A stretch of DNA of 64,000 nt, from contig JAAMPI010000049.1 of assembly GCA_013054445.1 (NCBI GenBank), forward strand, positions 18,331-82,330, read 5' to 3'. This stretch comes from Cudoniella acicularis. Its lineage: Eukaryota > Ascomycota > Leotiomycetes > Helotiales > Helotiaceae. Position 1 is the stretch's first letter. Every line of letters begins with the position of its first letter. This document shows positions 58,964 to 64,000 of the stretch, in pieces. The notes beneath the pieces were generated by a model. The model did not search any database, had not been told where the DNA came from, and worked only from the letters and a program-made list of their open reading frames with translations. The position numbers and the translations under genes were made by a program.

Positions 58964-61900
58964 GATGCTAATCACGGCCCTTATACTGCAATTTAGGGAC
59001 GCCTCTGGTACGTATATCGGAGCTCTTTTGCAGAATTATTTAACTAACAATGTTAGATCCACCTCCTAGATGTCCTCGAGCTCACCAGAGATCCTCAAAT
59101 CGCCACCTTCCTAATCCTCAACCAACTTATTCGATAAATTCGACCTTCGGCCGTGCGGCTGTCCAATTCGGGGTTAGCAATTATGTTTCGAGAAAGCTGC
59201 TGATTTCCGCCAGCAGGAATACTTCGCCACCCGGAACAACTTGTCCTGCCCTTAGAATCCGAGCACATTTCTGGTCTCCGCTGATTGCACATAGGCATTT
59301 CACGTACACAGATTAATTCCTTTTCCATACTTGTAGTGGTAGTGTTTTTAGGTAGAGAATGCAATGCCAGACCAGACTGCTTCCATTGCATGATCCACTT
59401 TGGCCCAGCCACGAGTCGTGATCAAAAGCCAATTTCTTGACAGTAATTGCGTTTTGGGAGATGAGGCTGCAGTATTTAATGCTGTAGTGCACATTATGCT
59501 GAAGTGGCAGTTGTACCTAAGTATGCTTAATAATGAAGAGCAATCTAGCAGTCACAAGTTATTCATATGCTGCTCCCATCTTAGTCGAGGAACACTGGCA
59601 AGCCCCTTCTCCATGATATATTCTCAGCAGATTCTCGGGAGTTCAGGCAGAAGAAAAGAAGTAATTAGTGCATCTCCGAGCGCGTTCGGGCTGACAAGAA
59701 TAAGTTTCTAATTATCGATTAGTATTAAACTCTAATGGGATCATATTTCATTCCGTAATCCTTTCTAGAGTTTGGTTTTCAGTTAGATATTCGGCTTTCT
59801 GCTAGGGAGCGTTGTAGTATGTCAGTATAATGAATCTCAGGAAAGGCGCAGGAGTGTTTAGCAGTTCTGTTATTGGTGCGGTCCCGAAGTTATAAAGGGT
59901 GAACTGCCCAAGGCAACTTTAGTCGTGAGGCAGGTGCAGTTGCATCAATGTGCCAAGGACTAAGTGTAGAACTTTGGGAAGGAGTGACGTCGGACGGGCT
60001 CCTTGACCTCATAGATTTTCCATCGTTCATTTAGCTCCAACTCCACTTGCAGTGTTGTTTTTGTTTTATAGTTGTTTAATAGTTGTTTAAAAGTTTGAGA
60101 ATTTAAGGGCTGAGCAAAAATGTTTTTTGTCTTTGCCGTGGCCATTAAGGCCTTGTTCCTTATTTCTGCTTGATTGTTGGCGCAGGTTTTACTTCATTCA
60201 TTTTGCACGTTGAAGAGAAAATTCTGTATTTGTTGAATCAGTCGTCCCGAATTGCAGTGCATCTTTAAAACACAAATTCAGTGCCAGATCTTAATGGTGG
60301 TTTGGCTGCTGAGGTGAATGCTCATCAAGATGACGAGTGCATCAAGTGCTCTTTTGTCTAGATCTGTCAAGATGTAGTGTAATGGCCATGTCTGTGAATG
60401 AGGGGCCGTGGGTGTAATGAAAAATGCCAAAACAATGTAGGAGAAGGCCCAGGAGCCATGAACACGACTGATTCTATTTCCAGTTAGGCACTGTTAAAGT
60501 GCTCTGAATATGTCAGGACTGGCACCAAGAGTCTTTGACAGTAGAAAGCAGAAAGCAATGCATCACGTCTTGTTAGACTTCACAAGATTACAAACTTGTC
60601 CCTCTATTTTTATAATCTAAGGAGTCCAGGGAGGGGTAAGTGTTATTCAGGGGCTCGGTTAACCATTTCTGTTAACAAACTCAATATAAGCTAACTAGAC
60701 TTGATAAAACTCGATTACACTCGGTTGGGTCACAATTAGAAGGTTTATTTGGTCAGAGGTAGTTATTTGAGATGAAAAATCGGTTAGGCATCACTTACTA
60801 ACAAAACTTTTGGGAAGTCTTGAAATATTCACAAAACTGTCCCAAAAACTTTGATTCGCGCCATATTCGCAAACCTGCAGCGAATACACCATCGCATTCT
60901 CTTCTCTCTTGCACATGTACGTTTATCTTCTACCTATTCTCTGAAAATACTCTGCCCATCCAGCTGTGGGTTTTCTACCTCTTGCACGGCAATGGTGTGC
61001 AAGTCTTGTTTCCGCGCCATCGCGAAAGAGCGCAAATCACTGACAGTTGGCCTCTGTAGAATTTTGCTCATCAGTTGTACAGGAGACAATAATTACGAGG
61101 TTCGTGACGCCTTCTCTACTTTGAAAAAGCTCCAATCGATGCACGCGCGCAAGGAAGACTCCTCGAGCATACGAATACGTCGTGGATCTCGCACCTGAGC
61201 CACGACTTTTGACCCCACACCAACCTCTACATTCATTTTCACAATGTGCCAATTGCGCAGATCGAACAGCTATCTAGTCTCATGGCTTTTAGTTGCAGCG
61301 GATCGAGCTATTTTACGGGTTGTAGTTGGATTCTCGCAAGCCTTGAGAGTGATCTTGAGAGGGCATCGCGGGTCCCTTGCCACACACACATTGAAAAATA
61401 CATTCTGACGCTCCAAATTCGACTTCTTGTCATTTATGGATAGATAAACTGACTGAGGATATATATGCAGATCATGGAGGAGTATCTTCCCTAATTCCTA
61501 CCTTTGCACCCTAAAAGAGGAACGTGGACAAACACTAACAGGTATGCTTCCTATGATCCCGAAAAAATTAAGTCACTGATGCCTTTTCCCGCGGGTACGT
61601 CTGATAAGAATGCCTTATAACTTTGATGAATTTTGGTAAGTCAATTACTGCCTCCTTTTTCCTATTCTCCAGCCTGCTCTTCTACGTGAATCAAGTTCTA
61701 ACCGGTGGCACCTCTTCAGATACCATTTGGCATTTCCTCTGAGCTCAAATCTCCCCACACTCAGGCTGCAACGCACCCTTTTGATACCGAACACTTGCTA
61801 CAAACAAAGTTACAAACACACTCTCGCTTCCCAAAGCCAAGGCTGAAGGAGAGGCTGTCTTACTCATGGCGAATGGCATTTCCTTCCCATTATTTGGCCT

Positions 61901-63393
61901 TAATATGTTTCTTATGAACGGAAGCTAATATATGAACTTGTACTCTAGCTTCTAGTTCCCCCTCACTGGATAAGGTAAGTTCAATTGCAATTCTTATTGT
62001 AACCCTACTCCGAGGCTAGGCAGATGTGGTGGCAGAGGATTACGATTTCCATATGCTGACTTAATCCAGATATATGCTCTAATATTTGAGGTAACATATG
62101 GCCCCCAATATATTAAAGCAACATAGGCCAATTTGATACTGCCTAGCATCCACGCTTCCTGCAGCTCCGGCCTTCACGTACGTCTTTCGCTTGTGGTCCT
62201 GGATTTGCACTTTTGGATACTGTCAAATAACCCCAATTCCGAGGTTTCACTTGTTACAACAGTACCGAGTACTAGAAAAAAACATAAGAATCATTTTGGC
62301 TAACATAGTCTCTCTGAAGTGAATTTGAAGAGAAGGCCGAAGTACTTGGTGGTATGTTTTTCCACTTAGTTTGCTATTTAGCTCCTAGTCCCCGTCACAG
62401 CCTTCAAGGCATCCCCTTGCCTCACAGCCTCAGAAATGATAACCTCCTGCGGTTCGATCGGCTCTTCAAGCTTATTTCCAAAGTTTGAGCACCACGAAAG
62501 ATGGAGTTTCCGGGAAACAGCGGGCAAATGCTTTCAAGCTCAGCTCATAAAGGCAGCAAAGTATCCCCTTCGGCACTTTCAATCATGATGCTTCTGGAAG
62601 TCTCCAGACTTCGTATCCATACTTGATCTATCCTTTATTAAATATCTTGATTAAATGAATTTTGCTAACGTTACTTTTTTGCTTAGACCGGTTCCCAATT
62701 GTATTGAAACCCGAGCATCCTTTCTTCAGAGCAGGGCGAAAGAATACTAATGAATATTTTACTACTTAGTTTTGTTTTAGGGGCGCACGTTTCGCAGAGT
62801 AAGAACCTTAGCATTTAACTCTACCCTTTCACTGATTTCCCTTTTACGAAATATCATCTGAAAACCATTGCTAATAATTTTTCTTTATAGTGGGCTTGCC
62901 GGTAAAATTTTATATCTATGATTGATGTTCGAATTCTGCTGAAAAGACCTTTACTGACTAAAACTTCCTTTATAGTTGGATAGAGCGTTTCTAGTAAGTT
63001 TTCTCTACATGCCTATTATTATTTCTCAAAAGAGTTCTATTTGAGCGAAAAATCGCTCTTTCGCATTTTCAACACATAAACCAAGTCATAGGGTGGGTTT
63101 GTGATGTTGGTTACACAAAGCATTGGAGATGCATGTCCCTTTCACGACTAGTCATTTTGCACGCGAGTTATTTACTTTTACTACACGTTGCATGATATTG
63201 ATCACCCTCACAGGGACCTGTTGAGAGGAATAAGAACCTGGAGGGGGTCAGTACGGCATGTGATGAGCTTTCGAGTGGTACGTATTTTCAAATGCATTCC
63301 TTACTCCCCTGAGTTCCCGCTCGAGTCTTGCTTCGGCTCGGTTAAGGACGCCAGTCAATATTGAATTGGAAGTTTTGCCTCGACTGCACAGAA
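58964..63393. other. Gene desert, AT-rich
   Basis: About 4.4 kb without a defensible gene. It starts with the 3' region of the splicing-factor gene. From about 59700 it is AT-rich with scattered short frames (for example 60851-61198, 61705-61917), none with a domain or good splice context. Several GTAAGT-like donors and branch-like sequences occur after 61500, so part may be long 5' leader or decayed coding DNA. Confidence 0.45.
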
Positions 63394-64000
63394 ATGTATG
63401 GAATACAAACCTATACACTGAAAATCTCTCCCCACAGCCCTCTTCATACTGTTCCTAGAAATAGAGACCCAGATTCCTTACCCTCCGCAGCTCTACTTCA
63501 ACTTCAACCTCAACATCCCCATCTTTCCCTCTCTCAACTTCATCGTACATTTGCATCATCTCAACGACGAAAATTTTCTTGGCGCCTCGTTGATTGCATT
63601 TTGTCCAACATCTCTAACTTAACAATCTGACGGAGTGCAGTTGAGAACTACCATCGAATATTCATCTTGCCACCAAACGGCATCGACCTTGAGATCGCTG
63701 CGCTTAGGATTTCCTACGACACGAGCTCTGAAAACGACGATCCAGGTGACGACGACCCTGGTGACGGTCATTCGACGGGTCCTGATTATTCGAGTCAAGA
63801 CTACCCCAGCTCCGAGTACTCTGACCACCCAAGTTCCGTATCCTCAACCTTCAGGGAGGCATTCTCAGGCGGAAACCAAAACGATATGTCGCACCGCCAT
63901 CACCACCAAGCTATTCACTCAGATCCGCATCCAACAGCGTCGGGCTTGGTCAAAGCCGCCTTCCAGAGCGGTAGAGAAAGAGGAAGTTCAGCAACACCAG
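63394..64000 (+). CDS. 5' part of an unrecognised gene, running off the right edge
   Basis: Exon 63641-64000 is open to the edge and follows a CTAAC branch site and CAG acceptor (63638-63640). It reads ENYHRIFILPPNGIDLEIAA, then a Asp/Ser/Pro/Tyr-rich stretch (DDPGDDDPGDGHSTGPDYSS) and a His-rich patch (MSHRHHHQAIHSD). A first exon 63394-63544 (MYGIQTYTLKISPHS...) joins in frame through a GTACAT donor. The DNA there is pyrimidine-rich, so it may instead be leader, with translation starting further in. Family unknown. Confidence 0.45.

Overview
The window looks like nuclear DNA of a filamentous ascomycete. Genes are split by short GT-AG introns, mostly 45-130 nt, often with a CTAAC/CTGAC-like branch site near the acceptor. 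Several products exist only in fungi: HET-C, Zn2Cys6 factors, DUF7702 and SCS7-type hydroxylase. Two decayed F-box-like genes resemble families expanded in Leotiomycetes, so a Helotiales/Sclerotiniaceae-like fungus is my guess; that is inference, not proof. I saw no rRNA, convincing tRNA, CRISPR array or complete transposon.

Layout. 1-26 kb is dense housekeeping: a partial gene, a CWC23/DNAJC17-type J-protein, IBA57, DCP2, a DUF4112 protein, ribonucleotide reductase small subunit, SRP9-21, an F-box-like pseudogene, a DUF1308 protein, SWD2, an OAC1-type mitochondrial carrier, CTU2, a PTM1/GOST membrane protein and an NRAMP metal transporter. 26.2-32.8 kb is gene-poor and holds a second F-box-like pseudogene. 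32.8-43.5 kb carries a DUF7702 membrane protein, a Zn2Cys6 regulator and the divergent pair TAF4/YSH1. 43.5-48.6 kb is sparse: a 52-bp-period minisatellite and an unrecognised four-exon secretory/membrane protein. 48.6-59 kb holds a BTB-like protein, the allorecognition-family gene het-c, SCS7, an unrecognised gene and an RBM39/Rsd1-type splicing factor. 59-63.4 kb is a second desert, and a gene enters at the right edge.

How the genes relate. There is no biosynthetic or defence cluster. The genes serve core functions (mRNA decapping, splicing, 3' end formation, transcription, dNTP synthesis, tRNA thiolation, Fe-S assembly, lipid hydroxylation). Five pairs are divergent: DCP2/DUF4112, SWD2/OAC1, CTU2/PTM1, TAF4/YSH1 and het-c/SCS7.

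Main unusual signal. In six conserved genes (IBA57, DCP2, RNR2, PTM1, NRAMP, SCS7) the spliced frame is exactly one nucleotide too long, in most cases inside a homopolymer, while the other confidently modelled genes splice to exact multiples of three. Surplus-base sequence errors are the simplest reading. Other points are two pseudogenes whose frames break at short tandem duplications, MCB (ACGCGT) motifs in the promoter and intron of the reductase gene, the minisatellite, and the novel membrane protein with a GC-AG intron.
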